64,000 nt of DNA. Origin: Pollenia angustigena (taxonomy: Eukaryota > Arthropoda > Insecta > Diptera > Polleniidae). Positions within the stretch are counted from its first letter, which is position 1. Every line of letters begins with the position of its first letter. The position numbers were made by a program, and so were the translations under genes. Shown in pieces: positions 11,920-23,504 of the stretch. The notes beneath the pieces are model-generated. The model was not told the origin of the DNA. It ran no database searches and saw only the letters and a program-made list of their open reading frames with translations. The stretch is from the NCBI GenBank assembly GCA_930367215.1, contig OV884059.1, positions 73,875,393 to 73,939,392 on the forward strand. The letters are read 5' to 3'.

Positions 11920-13844
11920 ACTAAACTAATCTAAGTATATAAATTAAAACAAAAAACAAATAATAAAAAACTAAATCTAAAAGAAAAGTGTCCGCATTTA
12001 ACTGCGTCTGTTGTCAATCATCCAAAAATTAAAGCAAAATATCGAAGCAAAATCAAAAATAAAATGATGATCATAAAAAATGAAACTTAAAATTCGCATA
12101 TTAATTTGACATGTTGAAGAAATAATTTTGCAAAAATGGTGTCAAAACGCAACAAAAAAAAAAAAAAACTTTCAAATGAAACTAAAAACTATAAATATTC
12201 AAATAATTAACAAACAGTGGGGTGACAAACGCAGACAATATAATCAGACCACAGCCAATTTAAAGCGAAAATCTTTGCAAAAAAATTACGGAAACGAATG
12301 TTAAAAATAATAAGATTTAGCATTGAACATAACACCTACGCTTGACTGTCACTTTTCGCATTAATGATCACTTAGCTATTTATCACTTTATTATCTTTTA
12401 TTTAAAAGAAAGTTGTTGGTTTTTCTTAATTTTGCGAATGCAAATCTATAAAAAATTCGCAATAAAAAAACAATAATACAATATTTTGGTGGCGTTGGTT
12501 TGCAAAATTTAAAAATTAAAAAAAAAAAGAAATGCTATAGCACCAGCGTATGTACTAAAGTATCCACTCGATTAATCGTTATTCGATTTATCGTTACTTG
12601 TAAGGTCTTGGACTAGTTTATTACTAGTTGTTAGGCGTCGAAAAATGAGGAGGACGAGTAAATGTCGAGTGCACCGTTTTATACGTGATGCCGTTTGTTG
12701 TAGAAACAACAACAACGCTACAATAGCTGGTAAACAACGATTAACTACTTGTGCGTTGTAGGAAGAACAACAGCACTAAAAAAGAAAAAAAGAAACCACA
12801 GGAACAAGAGGAGAAGTTAACATATTTGGTTGGTTATAGAGTTGACAAATTATTTTCATGTTAAAAATTACACAAATGAAGGAAAATTCCCGTATTCTTT
12901 TTGTTAATTTTTTTTAGTAAAATACATTAAATTAACAAGTAGAATGAGGACGGAATCAATTTGGGTGCATTCTGCTGGTTTCCTATAATTAAGAGTTCAT
13001 TCTAGAAAAAGGGGAATTCAACAAAAGTGAAACATAGTGTAACGGGAAAACAAATAGGCTGACTTCCAAAACGTACTAATACAAAGTTTGTATACAGTTT
13101 TACTACTGTATTTTAACGATGCACATGTGCAAAGTACCGAAACAATGCAACTATGTATGTGCTCCGTTTATTTAAACCTTTTGAAATGTAAGTGATGCAA
13201 TGCATAATATTAAAATAAATCTGTATTGCTTGCAAATTAAATGTCAAATATCACAAAGCATCAACTTTGAAACCGATGCTTTGATTGATTTTTTTCTGCG
13301 TAACTAATACTTTCCATTAATGTTTTGGACGGCTTTGCATTGCATATATATTGTACTCTCTCTCTCTCTCTCTCGCTCTGATTCCAGAGGTAAGTGCCTA
13401 GAATTATTTTAAAATAAATAACTATGTACATACGTACTTTAAAGCAGTGAAGGATACTTTTGCAAATCCTTTGTACGCGTGGATGGGAAAAAAATACTGC
13501 TTGTGTGACGTCGACACATGGACACTATAAACTTCTTCGTGTTGTCTCTGACAATGTACATTCGGCTGTTGCTTTGTTGTCATTTCGTCATCAGTTGCAG
13601 ACACAGAGCAGCACTTGTTGATGAGCGTCATTCGTTTCTGCTGCTTCCCACACAAGCATAAATATGATAGTATGTGTGTTGCCCTTTAAGTTAAGTATGA
13701 CAAATTTTGAGGGAAATTGAAAAACTTAGTTTTGATTAAATGAGTATTTTTACTGTAAATAAAGCAACTTGTGTTAAACTACTATAAAAATTAACTAGCT
13801 GGGCTCCTATGACAACCAAAACGTCAAATACCATAGTTTGATAT
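11920..13844. other. AT-rich spacer with a CT microsatellite
   Basis: The minus-strand frame at 13422-13655 resembles no known protein. A (CT)n tract sits at 13355-13374. No gene is supported. Confidence 0.45.
13355..13374. repeat. (CT)n microsatellite
   Basis: Ten pure CT units. Confidence 0.95.
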
Positions 13845-14099
13845 ATGCCCCTATTGCGGTGCTCTACTCAACTCAGTTTGGTCGTGTTGGAGTCAACCTA
13901 ACTTATGCACAACCAAACTCATTTAAGGTATTGTGATACCCAACTGTTTTCAGTTGAGTTTGCTATAAAGTTGCCAACTTAAAATATCACATTTGACAAG
14001 TGAAAATATTATATTATATATATTATTAAATAATATTATTATAATAATTTGTTTAAACTAAAATTGTTTTTACTGTTGTGTCGAATAAAAAGTATTTAT

Positions 14100-14367
14100 A
14101 ATTGAGGGGCTTAGAGCACAAGGGGTTTAATTAAGTGCCTTTTTCTAAAATTTAGTTTACATATGGAATTATAGGTATAGTTCCGAGAACTTGTTTAGAG
14201 CACAAGAGGTGAATGTAGGATTCTCATCCGGACGCTAGATATAGTGAACAATTCAAGCACTTGACATTAAAATACCTGCTTCGCTTGGAGCACAAGCGAA
14301 ACAACCGCTTCTGTCTCATTATTTAAAATAAGTCACTTGAACCCCTTGTGCTTTAAGCCCCTCAATT
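14100..14367. mobile_element. nested MITE
   Basis: The left end AATTGAGGGGCTTAGAGCAC has its inverted copy AATTGAGGGGCTTAAAGCAC at the right end. The GAGCACAAG motif recurs inside in further copies (about 14198 and 14288), so the interior is itself repetitive. No coding. Confidence 0.75.
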
Positions 14368-14639
14368 GATATTAGTGTCGATTTATTTTATGATGATGAA
14401 AAGGAAGACTCTTGTATAGATGCACATAGTACAAGAAGACACATTCGTGCCAAGTAAGAACTTCTTATAAGTAACGAAAGTGCCTGATGAAATCTTCTGG
14501 TTGGGGTAGCTGTTTGCCAATCTGCTGGTTGTATTATTGGTTCAATTGACTCAGTAAAATTATAACTTGATGCTGGAATATTTTCAACACAAAATACCTG
14601 GCCGGACTTGCAATACAAGAGCTGCGAAACAGTATCATC

Positions 14640-14940
14640 AGACTGTTTAATGGAACTTCTTGTGATAGCCCTCTCCCTGTCGCTTGAGTGTTTCTTTTAT
14701 TGTTGGCAGGTTTTTCTTTCTACTTGCCTTGTAGTGTATCCAAACCTGAGCCAAGAATATTATAATTAGATTAAGAAGATTATAAGTGTTTAAAAGAAGT
14801 TATTGTCGTGGTCCCAAACTATTTAACTCCACTATAAACTCTTCCCATAACTCCTTACATGAATTTTTCATCACACCAAACTTTGGTGTTTTCCGCGAGC
14901 AATTTCTTAGTTTCTCTAAATAAGCTGGACAAGCCGCTCA
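14640..14940 (-). pseudogene. Myb/SANT-like (zeste-like) DNA-binding domain relic
   Basis: The first block (about 14935-14810) reads AYLEKLRNC, KFGVMKNSCKELWEEF, VELNSLGP, fitting the first two helices of the zeste-type SANT domain (pattern K-x-LWEE-x-x-x-ELNSLGP). The second block (about 14746-14660) reads VWIHYKASRKKN, then after a one-base frame change NKRNTQATGRG, matching the third helix and the usual ATGGG loop. A spacer of about 65 bases ending TTGGCTCAG separates the blocks and could be an intron, but I see no clear donor. The frame change and stops mark it as decayed. An open frame at 14388-14618 continues the tail without a recognisable domain. Confidence 0.65.
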
Positions 14941-15423
14941 AATTGAGCTTTCGTTTTTATTTTCAAATAAATAAAAGTAATTATTAATAAAATATCGAAA
15001 AAGTTATTACAAATATTTATATACACGGTTTCTCCATTTTGTTTTCGATTTTCACCGAATTTAAAAAAAATAAACTTTAACTGCCAATAACACAACTACT
15101 TTTTAGCAGTTGTGTGTATTTAACATTTTTGTCGACCAAACTTTTACAAAGTTGAAAACGGCTATACTACGAAAAACACAGATACACAACTGAATAGCCA
15201 ACTGCCAGTTGAGTTGAGAATGGCAATGTGAATTTACCAAAGACTACCCAACTATTACAAAAGTGAAGAACCGCAATAGGGGCATAAATAATAGTTACTT
15301 TGTCTGCAGGGTAACGATAAACTTCAACTTCCATACGTAAGAAATGTCGTACTAAAAGAGCACATTTTGCATGTTTAGTTTGACGTTTATTGTAAAAGAA
15401 AAATCACCAGCATTTATAAATTT

Positions 15424-16490
15424 GCCAGATTATAGGTTCCCCGCTTTTACTGGACTGTCAACTCCTCCCATTTTTACGCCCACTTCCCATACAACTTGTA
15501 TTGAAGAAGTGGCATAACTCTCTTGATTTTTAATGCATCAACTCAATGTTCAAAAAAAAAATAAATATTATAATTCTAGAATGGACTCCTGAAAACATAT
15601 ACCTGTTCCGCCCATTTTTACGCCCACCTCCCATAGAATAAACATGAATACGTAATTTAAGCATAGTCTTTTAATAACTTTTTAACGTCGTTATCGTACT
15701 CCAATTTTTTGATTTGCTGCTTTGAGCGAAATCTATTTATAAATGGGTGTTAAGACAATAAAAGATTATGCATTACGTCTTCATTAGTGGCTACACGTCC
15801 AATTCTTCGCGAATGATAAAAATAAAATAAAATCAGTGAATAAGGGCTTTGAATAGAGACATGCCTATTGGTAGAATAGCTTCTGCTATAATTTTGCTAC
15901 AATGCACCAGACATGATAGCGGCTAGGTTGTTTTACATTTATGTCACATATAGTCCACGATTTCGTGCTATTGAAATTCAGCAAGATCGGTTCACAAATG
16001 GCTGAGATACGACCAAAACTCTAATTTTTTCCAAAAATCCCTTGTTGTTGTATTTTTATTGCTTTTTTCTGTATATCTGGAGAACGGCAGGAGCCAAAGT
16101 TACCAAATTAGGTGTAAACATTCAAGTTATAAATACACACTCACCCACAAAATGTGGGCGGGGTTGGAGAAGTGGGCGTGGTACCTCCCATACAAAAAAT
16201 TTAAAAAATTGTATAATAACCTGCATTTTTTGCCTGTAATATGACCTATGGTTACGCCTTATATATCAAAAGATCGGAAATTTTTAGTAGAAAATATTTT
16301 CTGAAAAACTCGAGAAAATCGGTTCAGATACCATAGATCTAGGGAACCATAGATCTTGTCGAGTCCGAGTTTTATAACCGAACTAACTGGCAAATTTCTT
16401 CTTAAACACGTCGGTATATATATCTGTCAAATCGGTTAAAAAATGGCTAAGTTATAATCAAAATACTGAAATCCCAAAAATTACTCTTTT
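15424..16490. repeat. decayed dispersed repeat with ACGCCCAC motifs
   Basis: The phrase CCCATTTTTACGCCCAC occurs twice (about 15468 and 15613) and the GGCTGAGATACGACC / GGCTAAGTTATAATC phrase twice (about 15999 and 16443). Fly dispersed repeats often carry such text. No coding capacity and no clear ends. Confidence 0.45.
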
Positions 16491-17397
16491 TATACCCTTC
16501 ACCACAGGTGGAAAAGGCTAGATATAAGTTTGTCATTCCGTTTGTAATTTCTACAATATTGATCTAAGACCCTATAAAGTAAATATATTCTGGGTCCTTA
16601 TGAGGAGAGAACTTGATTTAACCATGTGATGTCCCTGATCTATTTAACGAAATAATTTTTACAAATAGAAACTAGGAAATTTTGTGTTTTTTTGCTACTT
16701 AAAAACTCGCCAAAAAAGATAAAAGAAAACAAACCAACACACATACATGGCACAAACTATTTTGGTGAAAATATTTCGAAACTGGGAATTATTTCCTTGC
16801 GAAGGTAACTTTATATTATATTCAACATTTTTAATTTTTCGAATTTATTCTATGAGCTAAATTTCAGTTATGTATTTTATAAAGCTTTTTTTGTAATAGT
16901 TCTATTCCTACAATTTTTCAGAAATGACTTTATATAAATTCGAAAAATTAAAAATGTTGAGTGAAAATATTTCCCAACTTTGCTATTGCGGTGAACAAAA
17001 ACATCAAAAGTAATTACAACTCAACTGTGTTGAATTTTGTGAACAGTAAAAGTGCCATATTTCATTTGAATGATATTCGATTAACGTTCCTTCATGGTTC
17101 AGTTGTCTAGGGGGTGTGTTAAACTGAGAGTTCCCTGGTTCGAATCTTGGTTTTTTTCAAAAGAATTTTTTTTTTTTAATATTTTTATTTTTTTATGTTC
17201 TAAAAACGATTTAAAAAAAATATTTACCAGTTTTCGCTTTATAAATTTTATTTATAATGAAGTTTTAAGTATTGTAAATATGTATGTATATGTAAAAATT
17301 ATTTAGTTTTTGTCTAGTTGCTCTGTATTCTGCTCGCACAATGGTGAAGGGTACATAAGATTCGGCACAGCCAAATATAGCACTCTTACTTGTTTTT
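16491..17397 (+). mobile_element. family C dispersed repeat
   Basis: It begins TATACCCTTCACCACAGG and ends near 17397 with TGGTGAAGGGTAC followed by AAGATTCGGCACAGCC and CACTCTTACTTGTTTTT. It is related to the minus-strand copy at 44480-44925 (shared TTTGTCATTCCGTTT). Inside are an inverted pair of CAACATTTTTAATTTTTCGA (about 16822 and 16940) and a tRNA-like segment at 17086-17153. The termini have the same layout as family A. Confidence 0.6.
17086..17153 (+). other. tRNA-like sequence with pol III promoter boxes
   Basis: TGGTTCAGTTG (17095-17105) fits the A-box consensus exactly. GGTTCGAATCT (17137-17147) fits the B-box in 10 of 11 positions, at normal tRNA spacing. A T-run follows at once and would terminate pol III. 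The acceptor halves do not pair and the T stem has a mismatch, so it is not a working tRNA. It could be a decayed tRNA gene or the head of a SINE. Confidence 0.5.
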
Positions 17398-17984
17398 AAT
17401 GCAAATCTCATCTTTAACAATTGCCAAAAGATTGAACATACAGTAAATTTGCATGCCATTTTAAACAAGCGAACATTGGTGAACTTTGAGCGTGTCTGTC
17501 CAAACAAATAATAAATATATCAGGCTTATATATTTCGAAATCATAATATTCAGATATCTGACAACAAAATGCCAAAAAATTATCCAAATCGGCGAACATG
17601 AAAAAAATGAATTTATGCCGCTCTTGAACCAATGTGCGCCGGTGCCAAACAGCTATTTTATTAATTTTATAAAATAAATAGATGTACTTTGTTTTTCCCA
17701 TTGGGAAAAAATTATTTCAATTATTCAAGATTTTCGAATCATTCGAAAAAATTAAAACTATTGTTCGATTAATCGAGCAATATTAAAATTTAAAAATCGA
17801 CAAATTCTTTACTCGAACAAAACCAAAAGTAAAAAAAAATACTCATACTATTTATACATTTATATAAACATATTTTAGTTTAGGTTAGCAAAACGCTTGG
17901 AATTAAATATTTGTTTCATTTTGCGTAAATTTTAGAATAAAAACAAACAATTTTCTAAAATTTCAAGGACAAATATTTGAGGGA
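17398..17984. other. AT-rich spacer
   Basis: Overlapping open frames on both strands at 17414-17701 have no recognisable content. I see no element ends. Confidence 0.45.
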
Positions 17985-19488
17985 TTTGTTTGCTTTTCCA
18001 ACTACTGCAGCTACAAATCGCTTGGAAAACAGGCCACCAATCGGGCTTTAGACCAGGGTTCCCAGTTTTATTTTAAGCCTTATCCCCATTTTGCGATTTT
18101 TCATCCCCAAAAATCCCCAAAATAGCTATTTTCTTATCCCCAAAAATCCCCACATTTTCTTAAAAATCAAATACACAATATTATGTCATGTCAATGGAAA
18201 AATATGCATACATCGATTAATTAAAATAAATCTATTTGAGTAATATTAAAACTTATGTTATTTAACTTTTGAGTTCTGCGTGTCTATGTTTACATGTATA
18301 GTATGTAACAAGGGTAACGTAAAAATTTAAAAAAATAATTATGCGTCAATCTTTATCATTTCAAAAACTAGGGAATCAAAGTCTTCTGATTCATCAGCCA
18401 GTGCAATTTTTTTTTACATGTTGTTTGTTTAAAAAGTGCATCTGACATGATTGAATTAATTTGTCACAGCAAGCTGCATTATTTAAAGTGTTTATTTATT
18501 CTTATTAATTGTAATAACTTATATTGCATTCTGTTGCAAATATTGATTTTGGTTGCATTCATTACAGAAAAAGACTAGTTCAACAGAAGTAACGCTGGTT
18601 GGTACAAAACCATATTTAAAACTATTTCAACAAGTTCTTAGAAAAGTTTTAAACTGCAAAAAATACTAAAATTTGTACCTACATCTTGACCAAATCGGTC
18701 TTGCCATTGCAAAAATGGAATTTATAATAATATATTATTCCCAAAAATCCCCAACGAAAAAAGAGCTTTTCCCAAAAAATCCCCTGGGGATTTTTACAAA
18801 ATTTGTATCCCCATTAATAAAACAAAATCCCCAATTTGGGGATAAATCCCCAAAACTGGGAACACTGCTTTAGACCTATGCACAGTGTTATAGAGGGGTA
18901 CTTTTGTATATTGGAGATATATCGCTATTAGTTTGATCATTCTAATGATAATTCATTTGATAATGCTGACCATGATATACTTTGCCTTAAACTGTTTAAA
19001 ATGTTTAAATTTTCTACATATCATACATATCTACATATTTAACCGATAGGTGACAATGCGTCTCAAATTTCAGTAATATTTAAAAACCCCTTCGAGCTGT
19101 CAGAGTTCTCCCGCAAGGCTCAATACTACCACTACCACTTTTATATTCAATTTAACAAAATAAATATTCAAGCGTTCAAATGAATGCTGAAGACATTAAA
19201 ATTTACCATATTAATTCAAAGCATTGTATTAATTCAAAAATAAATGAATTAACTAACGATTTAAAGAATTGTTTTCTCTTGGGCTTCGGCTAATGGATAA
19301 CGCCTTAACCATAAAATATCAAAATGTGTTGTTATCAGCAAATATTTATTTTAAAATAAACGTAATTTTGGGTTATACTGAAATTGAAGTGCATAACTCT
19401 TTTAGGAATCTGGGAGTTGTCTTTAAGAGTACGGTAACCTGATCTGACTACATCAGGCAGGCATGTGGTTGTGTGTTTCCCTTTCAGA
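17985..19488 (+). pseudogene. jockey-like reverse transcriptase relic, 5' piece
   Basis: Motifs in reverse-transcriptase order: QSGFR (split by the hAT insertion at 18054-18867), NSFDNADHDILCLKLFK (about 18947-19000), VLPQGSILPLPLLYSI (about 19100-19150), NAEDIKIY in place of the catalytic YADDIKIY (about 19180), and NLGVVFKSTVTWSDYIRQAC (about 19410-19475). This is the palm and thumb of a jockey-clade polymerase. The catalytic tyrosine and first aspartate are substituted and there are several frameshifts. The next part of the protein resumes at 23505 after about 4 kb of inserted repeats. Confidence 0.8.
18054..18867. mobile_element. hAT MITE rich in ATCCCC motifs, inside reverse transcriptase
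   Basis: Ends CAGGGTTCCCAGTTTT and, on the other strand, CAGTGTTCCCAGTTTT. Exact 8-bp duplication CTTTAGAC at 18046-18053 and 18868-18875. Both subterminal zones carry many copies of ATCCCCAAAAATCCCC-like text, as expected for transposase-binding arrays. No transposase. It lies within the conserved QSGFR motif of the reverse transcriptase relic. Confidence 0.85.
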
Positions 19489-20979
19489 CCTGACGCTTAA
19501 CTACTGGGAAATTTTCATAATTTTTTTAAATATATGGTCTCTATATCGTATGAAAATATAATCATGGTTTATGTTTTAATATTTTTATATCCAACTAGCT
19601 GGCCCGGCAAACGTTGTTTTGCCTTATAACTTATTTCTTTCAGATGTTACAGTGTCTGCATACCAAATTTTAAGAAAACCGGTTGATTAGCTAGGAATAT
19701 AAAAAAAATTATAGGCTTTAGTTCTTTCCAGATGTTACACTATTTGCCCGCCAAATTTCAAGAAAATCAGTTGATTAGTTAAGAAGATATAGGGAGGGGG
19801 AGCTTTTACTCCTCTTGCCCTATTTCATGCCCATTCTCTTTCAGATGTTACAGTGTCTGCATGGCAAATTTTAAGAAAACCGGTTGATTAGTCAAGAAGA
19901 TATAGGGAAGGGAGCTTTTACCCCTCCTGCTTCACGCCGTAAATAATAAAAACTATAGGCTATAGTACTTTTCATCTGTAACACTATTTAGCTGCGAAAT
20001 TTCAAGAAGATATTGGGAGGGGGAGCTTTTACCCTTCTTGCCCTATTTCACATCCCATTCCCTATTTCCTTTCAGTTGTCAAATTTTAAGAAAACCCGCT
20101 CATTAGTTTAAAGGATATAGGGAAGGGGAGCTTTTACCTCTATTGCCCTATTTCACGCCCTAAATAGTAAAAATTTAAGGCTATAGTTCTTTCCAGATGT
20201 TACACTATTTTCAAGAAAATCGGTCGATTTGTGAAGCAGATATAGGGAGAGGGAGCTTTTACTCCTCTTGCCCTATTTCACGCCCTATTCTCTATTTTCT
20301 TTCAGATGTTACAGTGCCTGCATGCCAAATTTTAAGAAAAAAGGTCGATTAGCTAAGAGGTGGAGCTTATGCCCTATTTTGCGCCCTCTAGCGATATAAA
20401 ATATACTTTACGACCTATTTTCATACCTAACAAAAACACTTACAAAATTTCATAAAAATCAGTCAAGCCGTTTCGAAGGAGTTCAAAATGGAGAGCATTT
20501 TGTTGATATTTGTATGGGAATCAGAGAATAGCTTTTTGCAATTGAAAAAAAATCGCATTTAATTAACGACAACAAATACACACGCTTACGGTCATACAGT
20601 CAAACTCGCGCAACCGCAAATATTCGCTGCTGGTTTGCAGTCATTCAAATAACGCACATCGAGCTTTGTTATTTATACAATCGTTGTCTTCGTTTTTTTA
20701 TAAAGATTCTAAGTGTTCTGAGCGCAAATGATTGTTTGGTAAAGAAACAAAAAATACAAACGAAAGAGCCAGAAATCAAACAATCATTACTCATGTATTT
20801 ATTCAGCATTAACTATGTAGTACAAGAAAAAAAAAATTTAAATGAAACTAAACACACATTCTTATGTAGGTACACACAATTTCCATAGAAACAAAAAGTA
20901 CAGTAGTAGTAGTAGTAGGTACAATGTATTTTTGTTATTGTTGTTTTTATTGTTGTTAATTTTGAAAAAGCGTCTCAAC

Positions 20980-22010
20980 CAGTGTTACCACCAGCAAAAT
21001 TCAAAATTACACTTGAGATGAAACAAAATTACCCGATTTAAATGAAATTACACCTGATAGAAAATTTAAGTTTTATTAAATAAAAAGACATTTACAAAGA
21101 AGCAAACACACAACAAACTCATTAAAACAAGATCAGTATTGGTCAAGCTGTTAATTTTATTTAAATTAACAAAAAAAAAAACATTAAAGACTTGAAAAAA
21201 ATTAATAAAACTGCTTTGGTTGATATATCTTGGGAAGGTTTAAAATGTTCCTTATCATTGCTTTATAATGGATGCTTTTTAGCCCCATAGAGCTTACGAA
21301 AGGTTAGCTGTCAAACGAACTGCCATACTGTTTTTTTTACTTTTTGATCAGGCGCATAATCATGAATAGATTCATGCTTGAACAACGCCACCAAATTATC
21401 CAAATATACTTTGAAAATCAGCCATCGATTTTCGCAACTTAAAGATGACTTCATGATTTGAATAACGCAACTTTTTTTCACAAATGAAGGCCATGTGTTG
21501 ATTTAGAGAAAATAAACTGTCAATTAGACTTCAAGGCCGTGCGATGTGACACTTATAGATTGTTTTCCGTAGGGCTGTGAAGTCAGTGGTTAATGCTGAT
21601 AAACCAGCAACAATCGGTGTCTTGGATGTCAACATTGTTCATTTTATTTGAAAAAGGAAAACAAAATTGGACGTCTGCAATGCGTTTCGTCAAGGACAGA
21701 CGCGGTGTCTATTTGTTTTAAATCAGTTTTAAATGGAAATGCCGTGTATCAATCTGCGATTAAAATCAATTTTTTTTGTTTTGCCTACCATTTTAAGTTT
21801 CATGGTGTTAAAAATACCCTTTATACATACATACCTTATTTAGTAAACAAAATGCCTGCAGAGTTTTATACAACTGGCCCTTTCATAATTCAGTTTTACA
21901 ATTGTAAAAAGCGTTAAATAGTCTTTAAATTAAAACATTAAAAAGTAGCAAGATAGAAATAAAATTAATTATATGTTGCAATAATGGAAACATATCTTCC
22001 CCCAGGCAAG
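20980..22010. mobile_element. second copy of the CAGTGTTACCACCAG hAT element
   Basis: The left terminus CAGTGTTACCACCAGCAAAA equals that at 6656, and the phrase GGAAACATATCTTCCCCCAG near 21990 equals one at about 7048, so the two copies share both flanks of a deleted interior. Here the interior holds a mariner remnant rather than hAT coding sequence. The far terminus and duplication were not found. Confidence 0.55.
21362..21720 (+). pseudogene. mariner-like transposase remnant with large internal deletions
   Basis: Three short blocks follow transposase order. MNRFMLEQRHQIIQIYFEN (from 21362) matches the N-terminus seen at 36060 (MNRLTNEQRLQIIEFYYQN). LFFTNEGHVLI (about 21470) matches the first catalytic aspartate block, with N in place of D. 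PCDVTLIDCFP and KPATI (about 21535-21615) match the third aspartate region and after. A WTSAMRFVKD tail follows near 21675. Most of the protein is missing. Confidence 0.6.
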
Positions 22011-22439
22011 TTTTTACTTTGAATAACTTTTTATGTAAACAAAAGTATAGAGAATGTGCTCTTTTGAATTTACTCAGTTGTGTTATATTGCGTGAGCAAC
22101 AAAAATGCAAATAAAGCACTTTCAATAAAAAACGAATAAATGAAAATATCAAATGTGTACGAAAGGAAAAAAAAATTACCAACGTTGAACTTTGTTTTGC
22201 ATGTATAGAGTTATTGTAAATTTTAGCGTATGAATAAATGCACAAAAATAGTGAGTTTTGAGGTTCTCTGATGGGAATATATAGGAAAATCTAAATGCCA
22301 TATCTCCGGAACCACTGGGCCGATTTCATGCAAGCTTTACATAAACCATCTACAGACTATCCCCAACGTGAAATCGGTCTACCCGTTTTCGCAGTTAGTG
22401 GTGACATCAAAGTGTACACTTCTGTTTATATATATAGAT

Positions 22440-23085
22440 TTGAAATTTTGATATTTAGTTAGGCTTGAGTTCATAAAATTATTTTTTCTAAAGGAAGAAA
22501 TTTTACAACTGAAATTAATTAAAATTTTTTGAAAATTTTTGGTCTTGTCTTGGCTGAGCTGAGGCTCGAACTCGGGTTGAATTTACGTTTCGAGAATAAC
22601 CACATTCACATCATCAGAATTCTTTGCGTTCTACCCTCTGCACCACTGCGGTGGCTGCCAGCCAACAGTCAAACATTAAACTTTGACCAATGGTATTGGT
22701 GGTTCATAATTTGCTATAATTAATTCTCATTTTTAAATTTTATTTACATGTTTTTTTCTTTTCTTCTGTTTTTTTTGGTACTCTTTCTGTCAAGACTTTG
22801 TCTTGAATACCTGTGTACATTTGTTTTTTATGATTTTTTGTCCACTTTCGTAGACATTTTTTATTTGTACAACTTGTAGTACAAATGTAAACATACATAT
22901 AAAACTTGTGCCATAGCCAACCCGAGTTCGAGCCTCAGCTCAGTCAGCCAAGAATAAAAATTATCAATAAGTTTGAATTAATTTCATGTTGTAAATTTCC
23001 TTCCTTCAGTCAAAATAATTTAATGAAACTTAAATTTGATGAATTTAAGCCTAATTAAATATCAAAATTTTAAAATAAAAATCGA
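22440..23085. mobile_element. foldback element with long inverted arms
   Basis: The left arm (about 22440-22590) and right arm (about 22915-23085) are inverted copies of about 150 bp. They share TTAGGCTTGA/TTAGGCTTAA, GGAAGAAATTTTACAAC and TGAGGCTCGAACTCGGGTTG. In the reverse sense that last phrase contains GAGTTCGAGCCTC, a pol III B-box-like sequence. The loop (22600-22910) has no recognised gene. A shortened relative lies at about 45890-46030. Confidence 0.65.
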
Positions 23086-23504
23086 CAGTTAAACTAAAAA
23101 AAATCAAAATTGTTCTATTTTTATATCCTTTAAGGATCTTCAGGACACGCACAATTGATGCATTTCATTAAAATGTTTAACTAAAAGGCATTTTTATTGC
23201 ATCAAATGACTTCAACGGGTTTGAAACGTTAAAATTTATCATGTTTTCTTTTAGCTAAAATATGCCCATTCCACTATTTGTTAACGATTAAAACTTTTGT
23301 AATTGAAAACACAACTCACTTCTGCGACTCATTTTGACAAAACAGAGATGTGACGCAAGAACTGAAGTAATCGTAAAGCGAGCAGCGGAAAATGTGTAAA
23401 ACAAATATAGAGAACATCAAGCGAAATCGATGCATGCCTGTTGGTCAAATATAAGCGATAGTATTGAGACCGAAACTCAGCCGCACAATTGATATATCAA
23501 CGTC

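Larger units (their letters stand above)
13845..15285. mobile_element. inverted-repeat DNA element, possibly PIF/Harbinger type
   Basis: The left end ATGCCCCTATTGCGGTGCTC is matched on the other strand at the right end by ATGCCCCTATTGCGGTTCTT. The interior carries a minus-strand relic of a Myb/SANT-like (zeste-like) DNA-binding protein, a type of accessory protein found with Harbinger elements. That association is the only basis for the superfamily guess. The target duplication is not clear. A 268-bp MITE is nested at 14100-14367. Confidence 0.6.
19594..22441 (+). mobile_element. family B repeat, copy 1, with nested hAT
   Basis: It begins ACTAGCTGGCCCGGCAAACG and contains about five degenerate internal units with the phrases TTTCAGATGTTACAGTGTCT and GGGGGAGCTTTTAC. 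It appears to end TTTATATATATAGATTT at 22441. The stretch 20980 to about 22010 is a hAT-type insertion. No open frame is conserved between copies. Classification is open: ends of this kind occur in many insects. Confidence 0.6.

Noticed and set aside
13801..13845. Family B start (AACTAGCTGGGCTCC at about 13794)
   Set aside because: Only the first few bases match ACTAGCTGGCCCGG. The following text differs.
14388..14618. Minus-strand frame as an independent gene
   Set aside because: It directly follows the zeste-like relic inside the same inverted-repeat element, so it is at most that relic's tail.
17086..17153. Functional tRNA gene
   Set aside because: The acceptor stem does not pair, and the T stem has a mismatch.
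19594..20400. Tandem satellite array
   Set aside because: The internal units of family B are diverged and the same set recurs in copies 2 and 3 with fixed ends, so they are part of a dispersed element.
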